From Calidithermus roseus (GTDB lineage Bacteria > Deinococcota > Deinococci > Deinococcales > Thermaceae): DNA of 64,000 nt. Made by a program: the position numbers and the translations under genes. Positions 50,858 to 60,394 of the stretch are shown here, piece by piece. Below the pieces are notes generated by a model. That model was not told the DNA's origin, searched no databases, and saw only the letters and a program-made list of their open reading frames with translations. The stretch's first letter is position 1. The number at the start of each line of letters is the position of its first letter. Where the stretch lies: assembly GCF_003574095.1 (NCBI RefSeq), contig NZ_QWLA01000004.1, forward strand, positions 1-64,000. The letters run 5' to 3'.

Positions 50858-51678
50858 TCACCCTGGGCTGGGCCTGCTTGGACCAGCGCTTCTACCTCGA
50901 GCGCTTTCCCCCCACCCACAGCCGCACCCCCGTGCGGGCCTTCCGCCAGGCCATCGGCGGACCTGCCGCCGTGGCGGCCCAGGCCGTCGCCCGGCTGGGC
51001 GGGGAGGCGCTGCTGCTCTCCCGGCGCGGTTCGGACACAGTGGGGGAGAGCCTCGAGGCCGCCCTCCGCGCCGAGGGGGTGCGCACCCGCTTCACCCTGG
51101 GCCAGGAAACCCCCATCAGCGCGGTGCTGGTGGCCCCGGACGGCGAGCGCTACATCTTCCCTTACCGTCCCGACCTGCCCGCCGAGCCTGACTGGGACCC
51201 GGAAGTGGTGCTGGAGGGCGTGGGGGCCGTGCTGCTGGACCACCGCTGGGTTCTGGCCGGGCTGCGGCTGGCCCAGGCCGCCCGCGCGCGCGGCATCCCG
51301 GTGGTGCTCGACCTCGACCACGACCGCCCCGAGGCCTGGGAGCTGGTGCCCCTGGCGAGCCACGTGGTGGCCTCGGAGGAGCTGGCCCGGCATCTGGGCG
51401 GGGTGGAGGCGTTGCTGGGGCGCATTCCCGGTTGGGCCGCCGTGACGCTGGGGGCCGAGGGCGTGCGCCACCGTAGAGGCCAGATCCCCGCCTTCCGGGT
51501 CGAGGTCAGGGACTCGACGGGCGCGGGGGACGTGTACCACGGCGCTTTCGCCCTGGGCCTGGCCGAGGGGATGGGCGAGGAGGGGGCCCTGCGCTTTGCC
51601 GCCGCGGTCGCCGCCCTGCACGTGCAAAATGGCGAGCCTCCTGGAAGGAGGGAGGTCGAGGCATTATTGGCCTCGTAG
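50845..51678 (+). CDS. PfkB-family sugar kinase (YihV-like, putative sulfofructose kinase)
   Basis: The 277-aa ribokinase-family enzyme shows the N-terminal AIGGPAAVAAQAVARLGGEALLLSRRG and the C-terminal catalytic motif DSTGAGDVYHGAFALGLAEGM. The DVYHGAF form is close to that of YihV, the 6-deoxy-6-sulfofructose kinase. The ATG at 50845 lies inside the end of the isomerase-like gene. Together with the following aldolase it would carry out the lower part of an Embden-Meyerhof-type sugar pathway. The substrate is inferred from context. Confidence 0.72.
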   Translation: MASVITLGWACLDQRFYLERFPPTHSRTPVRAFRQAIGGPAAVAAQAVARLGGEALLLSRRGSDTVGESLEAALRAEGVRTRFTLGQETPISAVLVAPDGERYIFPYRPDLPAEPDWDPEVVLEGVGAVLLDHRWVLAGLRLAQAARARGIPVVLDLDHDRPEAWELVPLASHVVASEELARHLGGVEALLGRIPGWAAVTLGAEGVRHRRGQIPAFRVEVRDSTGAGDVYHGAFALGLAEGMGEEGALRFAAAVAALHVQNGEPPGRREVEALLAS

Positions 51679-51738
51679 GGGCCCAGGGTTTTACGAAGGG
51701 TTATCCGCTCTGCAGCAGAAGCTAGTTGGAGGCGAACT

Positions 51739-52728
51739 ATGAAGACCACCCCCGCCAAAGCCCGTGCTTACGCCCGTATCGGCGATGCCCAGATGCGCTT
51801 CGGCACCCTGGCCATCGACCAGCGCCCGCCGCTCTTCAACCTGGTGGCTAAGGCGCTGAACAAGGACCCCGAAGCCGTGGGGGCCGAGGTCAGGGCACTC
51901 AAGGGCCTGCTGGCCGAGACCCTCGCCCGCAGCGTCACCGGCATCCTGATCGACCCGCACTACGCCTTCCCCGCCGCCATGCCCCTCATCCCCCGCGAGA
52001 CCGGGCTGATGCTGACCCTCGAGCACCACCGCTTCGAGACCACCGAGGGCGGCTGGCGCAAGAGCGCGATCATCCCCGGCTGGAGCGTGGAGCAGGCCGT
52101 GCAGATGGGTGCCGACGGCCTCAAGCTCCTGGCCTGGCACCGCCCCGACGCCCCGCCCGAGGTCGTCGAGCACCAGCTCGAGTTCGTGCGAAGGGTGGGG
52201 GAGGAGTGCAAGAAGGCCGACCGCCTCTTCATCTTCGAGGTGCTGCCCTACCCCCTCCCCGGCGAGGACGAAGCTGCCTACAACGCCAAACTGCGCGAGC
52301 TATCCTTGCAGATCGCCGCCGCCTTCGCCGACCCTGGCTTCCACATCGACCTCTACAAGCTGGCGATTCCCGGCTCGGCCAGCCTGGTGCGGGAGTGGGG
52401 CGGCTCCGGCTACAGCCTCGACGACCTCGAGGCCGACATGCGCGAGTACACCAAGCTCCCAGCCCCCTGGCTGCTGCTGTCGGGCGGTCTCAACATCGAC
52501 CAGTTCGTCGATGCCTTCGAGCACGCGGCGATGGCCGGGGCGCGGGGCTACCTGGCCGGGCGGGCCATCTGGCAGCACCCCCTGCGCCGCTATCCCGACC
52601 TCGCAGCCACCCGTGCGGCGCTGCTCGAGGAGGGCCGTGAAGCCCTCGACCGGCTGAACGAGGTGCTGCTGTCGATCCCGCCTATGCATCTCGAGGTGGA
52701 TTGGGTGCTCGAGGGGATCGCGGGATAG
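51739..52728 (+). CDS. class I aldolase of the LacD/YihT family
   Basis: The 329-aa TIM-barrel protein has FGTLAIDQRPPL at the first strand, SVTGILIDPHYAFPAA, GADGLKLLAWHRPD with the candidate Schiff-base lysine, and PWLLLSGGLNIDQF as the phosphate-binding end. The family contains tagatose-1,6-bisphosphate aldolase and 6-deoxy-6-sulfofructose-1-phosphate aldolase. With the kinase upstream it would make DHAP plus a three-carbon aldehyde (sulfolactaldehyde if the sulfosugar hypothesis holds). TTGGAGG precedes the ATG. Confidence 0.78.
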   Translation: MKTTPAKARAYARIGDAQMRFGTLAIDQRPPLFNLVAKALNKDPEAVGAEVRALKGLLAETLARSVTGILIDPHYAFPAAMPLIPRETGLMLTLEHHRFETTEGGWRKSAIIPGWSVEQAVQMGADGLKLLAWHRPDAPPEVVEHQLEFVRRVGEECKKADRLFIFEVLPYPLPGEDEAAYNAKLRELSLQIAAAFADPGFHIDLYKLAIPGSASLVREWGGSGYSLDDLEADMREYTKLPAPWLLLSGGLNIDQFVDAFEHAAMAGARGYLAGRAIWQHPLRRYPDLAATRAALLEEGREALDRLNEVLLSIPPMHLEVDWVLEGIAG

Positions 52729-52847
52729 ATCAGGCTCTTGGGGCCGCTGCCCTGCTTGAGCTGACCGGTCGGGTCGGGGCTTTGCCGGTGTCCACCCGGT
52801 CCCCTCAGCCTAGCCCTGGTGCCGGGAGCGCCTGCGGCAGAGGGGAG

Positions 52848-53255
52848 CTAGCCTCGAGCCGTGCCGTAGGCCGCCACGAAGTCGGCGGGCGTCATGGCCT
52901 TGATGGGCAGCTTTTTGTAGTCGCCGGTGTTGCGAGTGACGATGAGCGCGGCCCCGAACTCGAGCGCGGCGCTCGCCTGGAGCGCGTCCTCGAGGTCCGG
53001 GATCGGCATCGCCAGCGCTTGCCGCACCGTCGCGGTGTCGCCCGCCGCCACCTCGACGAAAGCCAACAAATCGGCCAGAAAGCCCCGCACCTCCTGCTTT
53101 ACCAAATAGGCCAGGTTCGAGACGCTGTGCCAGGCTATGGCTGCTTGCTTCGGGTTGAGCTCGACCCAGTCCAGTACCCCGGCGCTGTCGGCGAAGAAGG
53201 GCTCGCGGCGCAGGGCCACGTCCAGCAGGATGTTGGTGTCGATGAGGATTTTCAC
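52848..53255 (-). CDS. vapC: VapC-like PIN-domain toxin
   Basis: The 135-aa protein has the PIN acidic sites in ILIDTNILLDVALRR, PIPDLEDALQASAALEFGA and VTRNTGDYKKL. The GTG start overlaps the stop of the antitoxin (GTGA), so the pair is translationally coupled. It is complete, unlike the PIN protein at 26384. Confidence 0.85.
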   Translation of the reverse strand: MKILIDTNILLDVALRREPFFADSAGVLDWVELNPKQAAIAWHSVSNLAYLVKQEVRGFLADLLAFVEVAAGDTATVRQALAMPIPDLEDALQASAALEFGAALIVTRNTGDYKKLPIKAMTPADFVAAYGTARG

Positions 53256-53500
53256 TCGTGGCCCAGCCCGTAGCGTTGCTTGAGCGCCTCGAGCAGTTCG
53301 TCTTGCCCATCGGACTCACGCAGCTCGAGCTTGCCCGCCCACTTCCGGCTGAACCGGGGGCGGGGTGGGGCGGCGTGCTCGGTGGTCTGCCGCAGCAGGT
53401 CCTCGACCAGCGCCGAAAGGTTGGTGCGGCGGGCGCGGGCGACGGCTTTGGCCTTGCGCACCACTTCCGGGTCGAGCGTGATGGTGACTCGAGACTTCAT
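53252..53500 (-). CDS. ribbon-helix-helix antitoxin (82 aa)
   Basis: The N-terminus (MKSRVTITLDPEVVRKAKAVARARRTNLSALVEDLL) is a ribbon-helix-helix DNA-binding domain of the DUF6364 kind, followed by a Pro-rich linker and a C-terminal toxin-binding tail. gtatg and catac form an inverted pair in the 30 bp upstream, and TACAAT lies nine bases before the ATG, suggesting an autoregulated leaderless promoter. Confidence 0.82.
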   Translation of the reverse strand: MKSRVTITLDPEVVRKAKAVARARRTNLSALVEDLLRQTTEHAAPPRPRFSRKWAGKLELRESDGQDELLEALKQRYGLGHE

Positions 53501-53730
53501 GGTATGTATTGTACAGCTAAATGCATACTTCGGGTGGGTGTAACCGTTCCATCAAGGATCTCGAGATCCGTGCCCCCTTCGCTCAGGAGGCCCCGGATAT
53601 CCTCCAGCCCTGTTCTTTGGGATGGTGCTTGATGTGAAAGGTGATTATGTAGTAAACGTAAGAAGTCTCGTTTTTTCCTATATACTTAACGTAGGTTGGG
53701 CAGTGCAAGGCTACGAGAAAGGAGACGCTG

Positions 53731-54192
<462 letters not shown>

Positions 54193-54270
54193 GGGCTGAG
54201 TTCACCTCAGGCTGGCTAGGCAGCCTAGAGGCTGGTAAGAACCTATTCGAAACACAGCAGACGGATTAAG

Positions 54271-54402
54271 TTTAGCGTTGAGGATGCCCAAATTGCGGCG
54301 ATCGCGCTGGCACACAGCATGGTATTGGCTACACGCAACACCGCCGACTTTGCACGAATCGAGGGGCTGGATCTGGTCAATCCTTGGGTAGGTGATGCCT
54401 GA
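54271..54402 (+). pseudogene. VapC PIN-domain, C-terminal scrap
   Basis: The frame reads FSVEDAQIAAIALAHSMVLA, then TRNTADFARIEGLDLVNPWV to a TGA. This is the last third of a PIN toxin, with the third acidic site and the TRN..DF motif. No start or N-terminal half precedes it. It is a decayed copy, on the opposite strand to the intact vapBC nearby. Confidence 0.75.
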
Positions 54403-54427
54403 GCATCTATGTGTTTCGGAGGCAACG

Positions 54428-55642
54428 TTATAAGTGTCCTAACCCATTCCCCTCGAGCAACTCCCGCACCATCACCTTTTCCCCCCGCTTCACCGATTCC
54501 TCGGCAGCCACCCCGATCACCACGCTCCAGAAGCCCTCTTCGGCGGTGGCGGCGGTGCTGGGCTTGCCGTCCATGGCGTCGATGAAGCGCAGGTGCTCGT
54601 AGTAGGTGCCGCCGTTGTGGCCGGTGGCCTCGATGAGGGCGGGGTAGCTGGGGGTCATGACTCGAGAGGTGCGGTCGGGGAGGCAGATGACCTCGAGGTA
54701 GCTCTTCCACTCCGAGTGAGCCTGCCCGTTTTCGCCCTCGCTGGCCTTGAGGCGGCCCTCGTCGCCGCAGATGACGATCTCCTCGTAGACCATGGGCGCG
54801 AACATGCACAGGTTGAAGTTGGCCCGGATGCCGTTGGCGTACTCCACGATCACGAAGGCGTTGTCGAGGATGTCCGAGCGCTCGCCTTCGTACTCGAAGT
54901 CCTTGAAGTTCACCGCCTGGCTCCCCGACGCGTAGACCATTACCGGCCTCGACTCGGCAAACAGGTTGAACAAATCGAAGTAGTGGCAGCACTTCTCCAC
55001 CAGGGTGCCGCCCGAGTACTTCGAGAACTTGTTCCACTGCCGCACTTTGTCGAGGAAAGGCTCGCGGTGCTCGAGGATGGTGATGGTCTTGATCTCGCCC
55101 AGGCTGCGGCGCACCTTGGCCTCGTGGATGGCCTCGACGTAGATGGGCTTGTAGCGGTACTGGAGGCCGATTTGCAGCACCTTGGGGTAGTTTTGCGCGA
55201 TCTGCCAGATCGCGTAGGCGTCCTTCAGGTTGGTGGCCATGGGCTTTTCCAGCAAGATGTGCTTGCCCGAGCGTACCGCGACCTTGAGCACCTCGAGGTG
55301 GGTGTGGTTGGGGGTGCAGATGATCAGCCCGTCTACCGCCGGGTCGTTGCAGGCGGCCTCGAGGCTGTCGTAGACCACCAGGGGCTCCTCGGAGAACTCG
55401 GCCTTGACCCGGCGGGCGCCCTCGACGCTGGAGGGGTTGGGGTCGTAGACGCCGTGGACGGTGCAGCGTCCCTCGAGCATCGTCACCCTAATGTGCTCCT
55501 GCCCGTTGACCCCCACCCCGATGACGTTAAAGCGGTACTTGAGGGGCCCAGGGTTCATCAGGAAGCGGTCTTCCACGGGCACGTAGGCGAATTTCGGCAC
55601 CAGCGCGTGGAGGCGGTTGGCGAACTCCTTGCTTTTCTTCAC
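54428..55642 (-). CDS. Gfo/Idh/MocA-family oxidoreductase (404 aa)
   Basis: The Rossmann motif (YRFNVIGVGVNGQEHIRVTML) starts near residue 36 after an extra N-terminal arm. The EKP lysine is in GKHILLEKPMATNLKDA, and GGTLVEKCCHYFDLFNLF is the active-site block. The substrate is unknown; it is only distantly like the two inositol dehydrogenases. The start is GTG at 55642 with TATAAT six bases upstream on the minus strand and no Shine-Dalgarno, so the mRNA is probably leaderless. A small AATCTTAGATT palindrome (55655-55665) abuts that promoter. Confidence 0.85.
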   Translation of the reverse strand: MKKSKEFANRLHALVPKFAYVPVEDRFLMNPGPLKYRFNVIGVGVNGQEHIRVTMLEGRCTVHGVYDPNPSSVEGARRVKAEFSEEPLVVYDSLEAACNDPAVDGLIICTPNHTHLEVLKVAVRSGKHILLEKPMATNLKDAYAIWQIAQNYPKVLQIGLQYRYKPIYVEAIHEAKVRRSLGEIKTITILEHREPFLDKVRQWNKFSKYSGGTLVEKCCHYFDLFNLFAESRPVMVYASGSQAVNFKDFEYEGERSDILDNAFVIVEYANGIRANFNLCMFAPMVYEEIVICGDEGRLKASEGENGQAHSEWKSYLEVICLPDRTSRVMTPSYPALIEATGHNGGTYYEHLRFIDAMDGKPSTAATAEEGFWSVVIGVAAEESVKRGEKVMVRELLEGNGLGHL

Positions 55643-55712
55643 GAGGTAATTATAAATCTTAGATTCAAAAATAGCTCACCGGTAGAATCAGGTGTTCGAA
55701 CGGAGGTCCCAG

Positions 55713-57200
55713 ATGCCCTATGTCTTAGCCCTGGACCAGGGAACCACTTCCAGCCGCGCCATCGTCTTCGACCTCGAGGGAAAACCGCTGGCTCAGGCCC
55801 AGCAGGAGTTCACCCAGCACTTTCCCCAGCCCGGTTGGGTCGAGCACGACCCTTTGGAGATCTGGCAGTCGCAACTCCAGACTGCCCGCGAGGCCGTCCG
55901 GCGCTCCGGGGTAGCCCCCTCGCAGATCGTGGCCATCGGCATCACCAACCAGCGCGAGACGGTGGTGCTTTGGGAACGCGCGACGGGCAAGCCGGTGTAC
56001 CGGGCCATCGTGTGGCAGGACCGGCGCACCGCGGGGATCTGTGAGGAACTCAGGAAGCACGGCTACGAGGAGGTCTTCCGCCAGAAGAGCGGGCTGGTGC
56101 TGGACCCCTACTTCTCGGGCACCAAGCTCAAGTGGCTGCTGGACGAGGTTCCGGGCCTGCGCGAGCGGGCGGGGAAGGGGGAGTTGTGCTTTGGCACCGT
56201 CGATTCCTGGCTGATCTACAACCTCACTGGCGGCCAGGTGCACGCCACCGACGTTTCCAACGCCTCGCGCACCCTGCTGTTCAACCTGCAGACCCTCGAG
56301 TGGGACTCCCACCTGCTGGGGGTGCTGGGCATCCCCAAGGCGGTGCTGCCACAGGTGCGGCCCTCGGCGGGGGTCTACGGCTACACCGTGAGCGAGCTTT
56401 TGGGGGCCTCGATCCCCATTGCGGGGGTGGCGGGCGACCAGCAGGCCGCGCTCTTCGGGCAGGCTTGCTTCAAGGCGGGCATGGCCAAGAACACCTACGG
56501 CACAGGCTGCTTCTTGCTGATGAACACCGGCCACAAACCCGTGGCTTCACAGCGGGGGCTGCTGAGCACGGTGGCTTGGCAACTCGAGGGGGAGCGGCCT
56601 GAGTACGCCCTCGAGGGCAGCGTCTTCATCGCGGGGGCGGTGGTGCAATGGCTGCGCGACGGGCTGGGCATCATCCAGAAGTCCAGCGAGGTCGAGGCCC
56701 TGGCCCAAAGCGTGCCCAGTACCGACGGGGTCTACCTGGTCCCGGCCTTCGTGGGGCTGGGCGCACCCTACTGGGACGCCTACGCGCGGGGTGCCATCGT
56801 GGGGCTCACGCGGGGCAGCACCAAGGCCCACATCGCGCGGGCCGCGCTCGAGGCCATCGCCTACCAAGCCCGCGACCTGGTGGGGGCCATGGAGGCCGAC
56901 TCAGGGCTGGGGCTCAGCGAACTGCGGGTGGACGGCGGAGCCAGCGTCAACGACATGCTGATGCAGTTCCAGGCCGACATCCTGGGCGCGGCGGTGCTGC
57001 GGCCCCAGGTCACCGAGACCACCGCGCTGGGCGCGGCCTACCTGGCGGCCATCGGCGTGGAAGCGCTGAGCAAGGCCCAGATTGCCGAACGCTGGGCGGT
57101 GGACAGGCGCTTCGAGCCGCAGATGAGCGAGGAAGAAAGAAACCGCCTCTACGCCGGCTGGCAGAAGGCGGTGGAGCGGGCGAGGGGCTGGGCGCAGTAG
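55713..57200 (+). CDS. glpK: glycerol kinase
   Basis: GlpK phosphorylates glycerol to sn-glycerol 3-phosphate. The 495-aa FGGY kinase begins [18 protein letters not shown] and has [31 protein letters not shown] and the ATP-site [14 protein letters not shown], all typical of GlpK. The ATG at 55713 is seven bases after GGAGGT. It diverges from the Gfo/Idh gene and shares a 70-bp promoter region with it. No glpF or glpD is adjacent. Confidence 0.95.
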   Translation: MPYVLALDQGTTSSRAIVFDLEGKPLAQAQQEFTQHFPQPGWVEHDPLEIWQSQLQTAREAVRRSGVAPSQIVAIGITNQRETVVLWERATGKPVYRAIVWQDRRTAGICEELRKHGYEEVFRQKSGLVLDPYFSGTKLKWLLDEVPGLRERAGKGELCFGTVDSWLIYNLTGGQVHATDVSNASRTLLFNLQTLEWDSHLLGVLGIPKAVLPQVRPSAGVYGYTVSELLGASIPIAGVAGDQQAALFGQACFKAGMAKNTYGTGCFLLMNTGHKPVASQRGLLSTVAWQLEGERPEYALEGSVFIAGAVVQWLRDGLGIIQKSSEVEALAQSVPSTDGVYLVPAFVGLGAPYWDAYARGAIVGLTRGSTKAHIARAALEAIAYQARDLVGAMEADSGLGLSELRVDGGASVNDMLMQFQADILGAAVLRPQVTETTALGAAYLAAIGVEALSKAQIAERWAVDRRFEPQMSEEERNRLYAGWQKAVERARGWAQ

Positions 57201-57254
57201 CTTTCACATCCACACCGGCAGCGTCATCCCCGATAATCGGGGTGGAGGAGTGCT

Positions 57255-57596
57255 ATGGCGAGCCCAATTCAGGAGATGCTCGAGAAAGCCCGGCAGGTGG
57301 CCGAGAATGCCCTCAAGGAGGCCGAGGCCCGGCTGGGTGAGGTCAAAGCCAGCCTGGACAAGGATAAAGACGGCATCCCCGACGCCATCGAAGGGCTGAT
57401 GAGCCAGGCCCGCGAGGCTGCGGAAAAGGCCAAGGCCAAGCTGAGCGAGATCAAAGCCAGTCTGGACAAGGACAAAGACGGCATCCCCGACCAGCTCGAG
57501 AAGCTCTCCGAACAGGCCAAGCAGGCTGCCGAAGCCGCCAGGGCCAAGGCCGAGGAACTGGCCAAGGCCGTCCGCGAACGCATGGGCGGCAGGTAG
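57255..57596 (+). CDS. helical repeat protein with two thrombospondin type 3-like Asp motifs
   Basis: The 113-aa soluble protein is made of two nearly identical 36-residue units plus capping helices. Each unit has a coiled-coil-like Ala/Lys/Glu helix and the motif KASLDKDKDGIPD (residues 31-43 and 67-79), which matches the calcium-binding DxDxDG repeat of thrombospondin type 3 or EF-hand-like loops. There is no signal peptide, so it appears cytoplasmic. GGAGGAG precedes the ATG. Function is unknown; it sits between glpK and a DUF2905 gene. Confidence 0.72.
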   Translation: MASPIQEMLEKARQVAENALKEAEARLGEVKASLDKDKDGIPDAIEGLMSQAREAAEKAKAKLSEIKASLDKDKDGIPDQLEKLSEQAKQAAEAARAKAEELAKAVRERMGGR

Positions 57597-57606
57597 AATC
57601 CTGGGG

Positions 57607-57834
57607 ATGGAAGCTGGACGCTGGCTGGTGGTTTTGGGGGTGCTGCTGGCCCTGCTGGGGTTGGTGATGATCTACGCCCCGAAGCTTCTGGGCTGGTTCG
57701 GCCACCTGCCGGGGGACATCCGCCTCGAGCGGGACGGCTTTCGGCTTTACTTTCCCCTCACCTCGATGCTGCTGTTGAGCCTGGTGTTGAGCCTTGTGCT
57801 CAACCTGCTGGCCCGCTGGTTCCGAGGCCATTGA
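57607..57834 (+). CDS. DUF2905 membrane protein (75 aa)
   Basis: Two helices (WLVVLGVLLALLGLVMIYAP and LTSMLLLSLVLSLVLNLLARW) flank the conserved GRLPGDI-like loop FGHLPGDIRLERDGFRLYFPL, which defines DUF2905. It is widespread in bacteria and has no known function. The start lies 10 bases after the stop of the Asp-motif protein, so the two are probably co-transcribed. Confidence 0.9.
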   Translation: MEAGRWLVVLGVLLALLGLVMIYAPKLLGWFGHLPGDIRLERDGFRLYFPLTSMLLLSLVLSLVLNLLARWFRGH

Positions 57835-57891
57835 AGGCAGCGACCAGGGCTAGACCCACTCAAGCTCATAAGCCTCCGAACCCTATCCGAG

Positions 57892-57914
57892 GGGAGATTT
57901 CTCCCCTCCGTTCT
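57892..57914. terminator. hairpin after the DUF2905 gene
   Basis: gaggggaga and tctcccctc form a 9-bp stem in the gap between the convergent DUF2905 and haemoglobin genes. It has no long T-run; a bidirectional terminator is plausible. Confidence 0.5.
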
Positions 57915-57963
57915 CTTGCTTCAGAGGGGAATCTCTTTCGCCGAGAGGTTAAAAAAGCCACCA

Positions 57964-58365
57964 TCAGCGCATTTTTGCGTCCAGGAAAGCCATCGGCAAT
58001 CCCGTGGGCTCCACGATGCGCGAGAGCATGGTCTGGGCGATGGAGCGGGCATACTGCTTGGCGATTTCGGCGTTCTCCCCGGCGAAGTGCTCATCGACGG
58101 TGGCGGTGAACAGCTCGAGCCAGCGTTCGAAGTGCTCGGGCCTGAGGGGCTTGCGGGCGTTGAGCGCGAGGTGCTTGTACATCATCCCGCCCTTGTAGGC
58201 CCCCGTGCGGAAGAGGATGTTCTCCCAGAAGTCGTGCATGGTGGGGAGGTGGGCCTCGAGGTCGAGCCCCTCGAAGAGGTAGCCGATCAGCGGATCGCGG
58301 GTAGCCTTGCTGTAGAAGGCATTCACCACGGTGGCGATGTCGGCGCGGGAGGCGATGTCCGGCAT
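57964..58365 (-). CDS. truncated haemoglobin (group III-like)
   Basis: The 133-aa protein starts MPDIASRADIATVVNAFYSKATRDPLIGYLF and has WENILFRTGAYKGGMMYKHLAL with the proximal-region His, and FERWLELFTATVDEHFAG. This is the short globin fold with the pattern of group III. It may bind O2 or NO or act in redox protection. The ATG at 58365 is favoured by the family start; another in-frame ATG lies 12 bases upstream. Confidence 0.85.
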   Translation of the reverse strand: MPDIASRADIATVVNAFYSKATRDPLIGYLFEGLDLEAHLPTMHDFWENILFRTGAYKGGMMYKHLALNARKPLRPEHFERWLELFTATVDEHFAGENAEIAKQYARSIAQTMLSRIVEPTGLPMAFLDAKMR

Positions 58366-58439
58366 GGAGAGCAGCATAGGGCAAGGCGGGGGGTGGCTAC
58401 AGTGAGCAAAGTCCCTGCTGATGGCCGAAAGCCATGGGG

Positions 58440-58530
58440 TCGTACGTCATACGTCTTACGTCGTACGCGAAACGCCGAACGCCCAATACCCTTTCTCTAC
58501 CCCCCTTAACAAGGGGGGCAAGGGGGGATA
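58440..58530. repeat. tacgtcgtacg repeat and a C-rich hairpin
   Basis: tcgtacgtcatacgtcttac, then gtcgtacgcgaaacgccgaa, followed by ccccccttaacaaggggggc, a stem-loop. It lies between the haemoglobin and cytochrome P450 genes. Confidence 0.7.
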
Positions 58531-58559
58531 ACCACAAGCTACCCGACACCCGCCCTTCT

Positions 58560-59753
58560 TCAATACGCCACCTTCAGCCCCTCGAGGTAGCGGAAGACGT
58601 TCTTGGGCATGTACCTGAACTCCTGGGGCAGCAAGCGCAACTCGGGGAGGCGCTCGAGCAACACCCTGAGCGCGGTCTGGAGTTCAACGCGGGCCAGCGG
58701 GGCTCCGATGCAGTAGTGCAGGCCGGCACCGAAGGCCAGGTGGGGGTTAGGGTTGCGGGTGATGTCGAAGGTCTCGGGGTCGCGGAAGACGGCGGGGTCG
58801 TGGTTGGCGGAGGCGTAGTAGAGCACCAGCTTGGTGCCGCGCTCCCAGCGCTGTCCCTTGTACTCGAGGGGCTCGAGCACGTAGCGCTCGAAGAATTGCA
58901 GCGGGGTGTCGTAGCGCATCATCTCCTCGACGGCGGTGGGGATGAGGCTGGGATCGGCCTTGAGGCGGGCGTACTGCTCGGGATGCGAGAGCAGGGCCTT
59001 CATGCCGTTGCCCATGACGTTGACCACTGCTTCGTGGCCCGCGTTGAGCAAGAGGATGCAGTTGTTAATGAGTTCCTGCTCGCTCAGGCGCTCGGGCTCG
59101 CGGTCGTGTACCTGGAGCATGGCGCTGAAGAGATCGTCACCGGGTTGTTGGCGCTTGAGGGGGATCATGGCCCGCAGGTAAGCCGCGAACTCCTGGGCGC
59201 AGCGGATGGCCTCGGCCTCCATGGCCTTGGTGCGCTCGGGCTCGAACCAGCCGATGATGCCTTTGGACCAGGGCACCAGATGGTGGCGGTCGGCCTCGGG
59301 GATGCCCAGCAAGTCGGCGATGACGGTGACGGGGATGGGCTGGGCGAAGTCGTGGATCAAATCGGCCTGGCGCTGGGGACGCTTGAGCAGGTCGTCCACC
59401 AGCCGCTCGCACAGGGCGTGGACCTTGCCCGAAAGCTCGCGCACGCGCTTGGGGGTGAAGGTCTGGTGGAAGACCTCCTTGATGCGGGTGTGGTCGGGAG
59501 GTTCGATCTCGAGGATCGAGCCCACGCGAGTCTGCTCGAACTGCCACTCGTACTCCCCCCACTGCGGGTAGTTCTCCAGCACCCTCCCCAGCCTGCGGTC
59601 GCGCAGGAGGGTATTGACGTCGTCGTAGCGGGTGAGCACGTAGGCGTGCCACTTCTCGAAGAAGAAAATGGGGCTTTCCTCGCGCAGGCGGCGGTAAGTG
59701 GGATAGGGGTTGGCGAGGAAGGCAGGGTCGGTGGGATTGAAGGATGGGGTCAT
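58560..59753 (-). CDS. cytochrome P450
   Basis: The 397-aa soluble bacterial P450 has the I-helix GHEAVVNVMGN, the ExxR helix and the haem-ligand loop FGAGLHYCIGAPLAR with Cys348. The I-helix Thr common in monooxygenases is not seen at its usual place (AGHEAVVN), which may mean an unusual proton path. The substrate is unknown and no ferredoxin or reductase partner is adjacent, although thioredoxin is the next gene upstream. Confidence 0.93.
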   Translation of the reverse strand: MTPSFNPTDPAFLANPYPTYRRLREESPIFFFEKWHAYVLTRYDDVNTLLRDRRLGRVLENYPQWGEYEWQFEQTRVGSILEIEPPDHTRIKEVFHQTFTPKRVRELSGKVHALCERLVDDLLKRPQRQADLIHDFAQPIPVTVIADLLGIPEADRHHLVPWSKGIIGWFEPERTKAMEAEAIRCAQEFAAYLRAMIPLKRQQPGDDLFSAMLQVHDREPERLSEQELINNCILLLNAGHEAVVNVMGNGMKALLSHPEQYARLKADPSLIPTAVEEMMRYDTPLQFFERYVLEPLEYKGQRWERGTKLVLYYASANHDPAVFRDPETFDITRNPNPHLAFGAGLHYCIGAPLARVELQTALRVLLERLPELRLLPQEFRYMPKNVFRYLEGLKVAY

Positions 59754-59862
59754 GGTCGTGATGATAGCCCAATAGCGACCGGTGGGAAGTGGCTACCTCC
59801 CCACCCCCTTGCTAAGGGGGCAAGCCTTTAGCCTCTTGCGTTTGGCTACCGGCTCGAGCAGC

Positions 59863-59886
59863 AAAAAACCCGGTCCTCCGACCGGG
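59863..59886 (-). terminator. Rho-independent terminator of trxA
   Basis: On the minus strand CCCGGTC, GGAG and GACCGGG form a perfect stem-loop followed by TTTTTTG. It lies 19 bases beyond the thioredoxin stop. Confidence 0.92.
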
Positions 59887-59904
59887 CTATAAGCGGAGAT
59901 GGGC

Positions 59905-60243
59905 TCAGGCGTTGGTCTGCTGGGGGATGTGCTTTTGCAGCCGGGCCTCGAAGTTGCGCTTAGGTTGGGCGCCTACGAGCACCTCGGCGGGCTCGCCGTT
60001 CTTGAAGAGGATGATGGTGGGGATGCTCATCACGCGGTACTTCATGGCCGTCTGGGGATTGGCGTCCACGTCCAGCTTGCCCACAGTGACCTTGCCTGCG
60101 TACTCGCTGGCCAACTCCTCGATCACCGGGGCCACCATGCGGCACGGGCCGCACCACTCGGCCCAGAAATCGACCAGCACCAGTTCATTGTTCTTCAGGG
60201 TCTGCTCAAAGTTGGCATCGGTCACTTCGATCGGCTTCGCCAT
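59905..60243 (-). CDS. trxA: thioredoxin
   Basis: The 112-aa protein has the active site [13 protein letters not shown] and the cis-Pro motif [12 protein letters not shown], standard for TrxA, the general disulfide reductant. The ATG at 60243 is chosen because the GAGG ribosome site overlaps the alternative GTG at 60252. It has its own perfect terminator. Confidence 0.96.
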   Translation of the reverse strand: MAKPIEVTDANFEQTLKNNELVLVDFWAEWCGPCRMVAPVIEELASEYAGKVTVGKLDVDANPQTAMKYRVMSIPTIILFKNGEPAEVLVGAQPKRNFEARLQKHIPQQTNA

Positions 60244-60394
60244 AGCTTGCACCTCTGCAACTTGCTTCCTTTCCGCTCCCGCCTGTCGTGAGAAACCCCA
60301 GCCAACCGGGCGCGCACGGACCTACTCTAGCACCGCTCCATCATCCTAAGGAAAGCAGGGGCACGTTCTGGGTAAGCGCTGATACTTTGGATGA

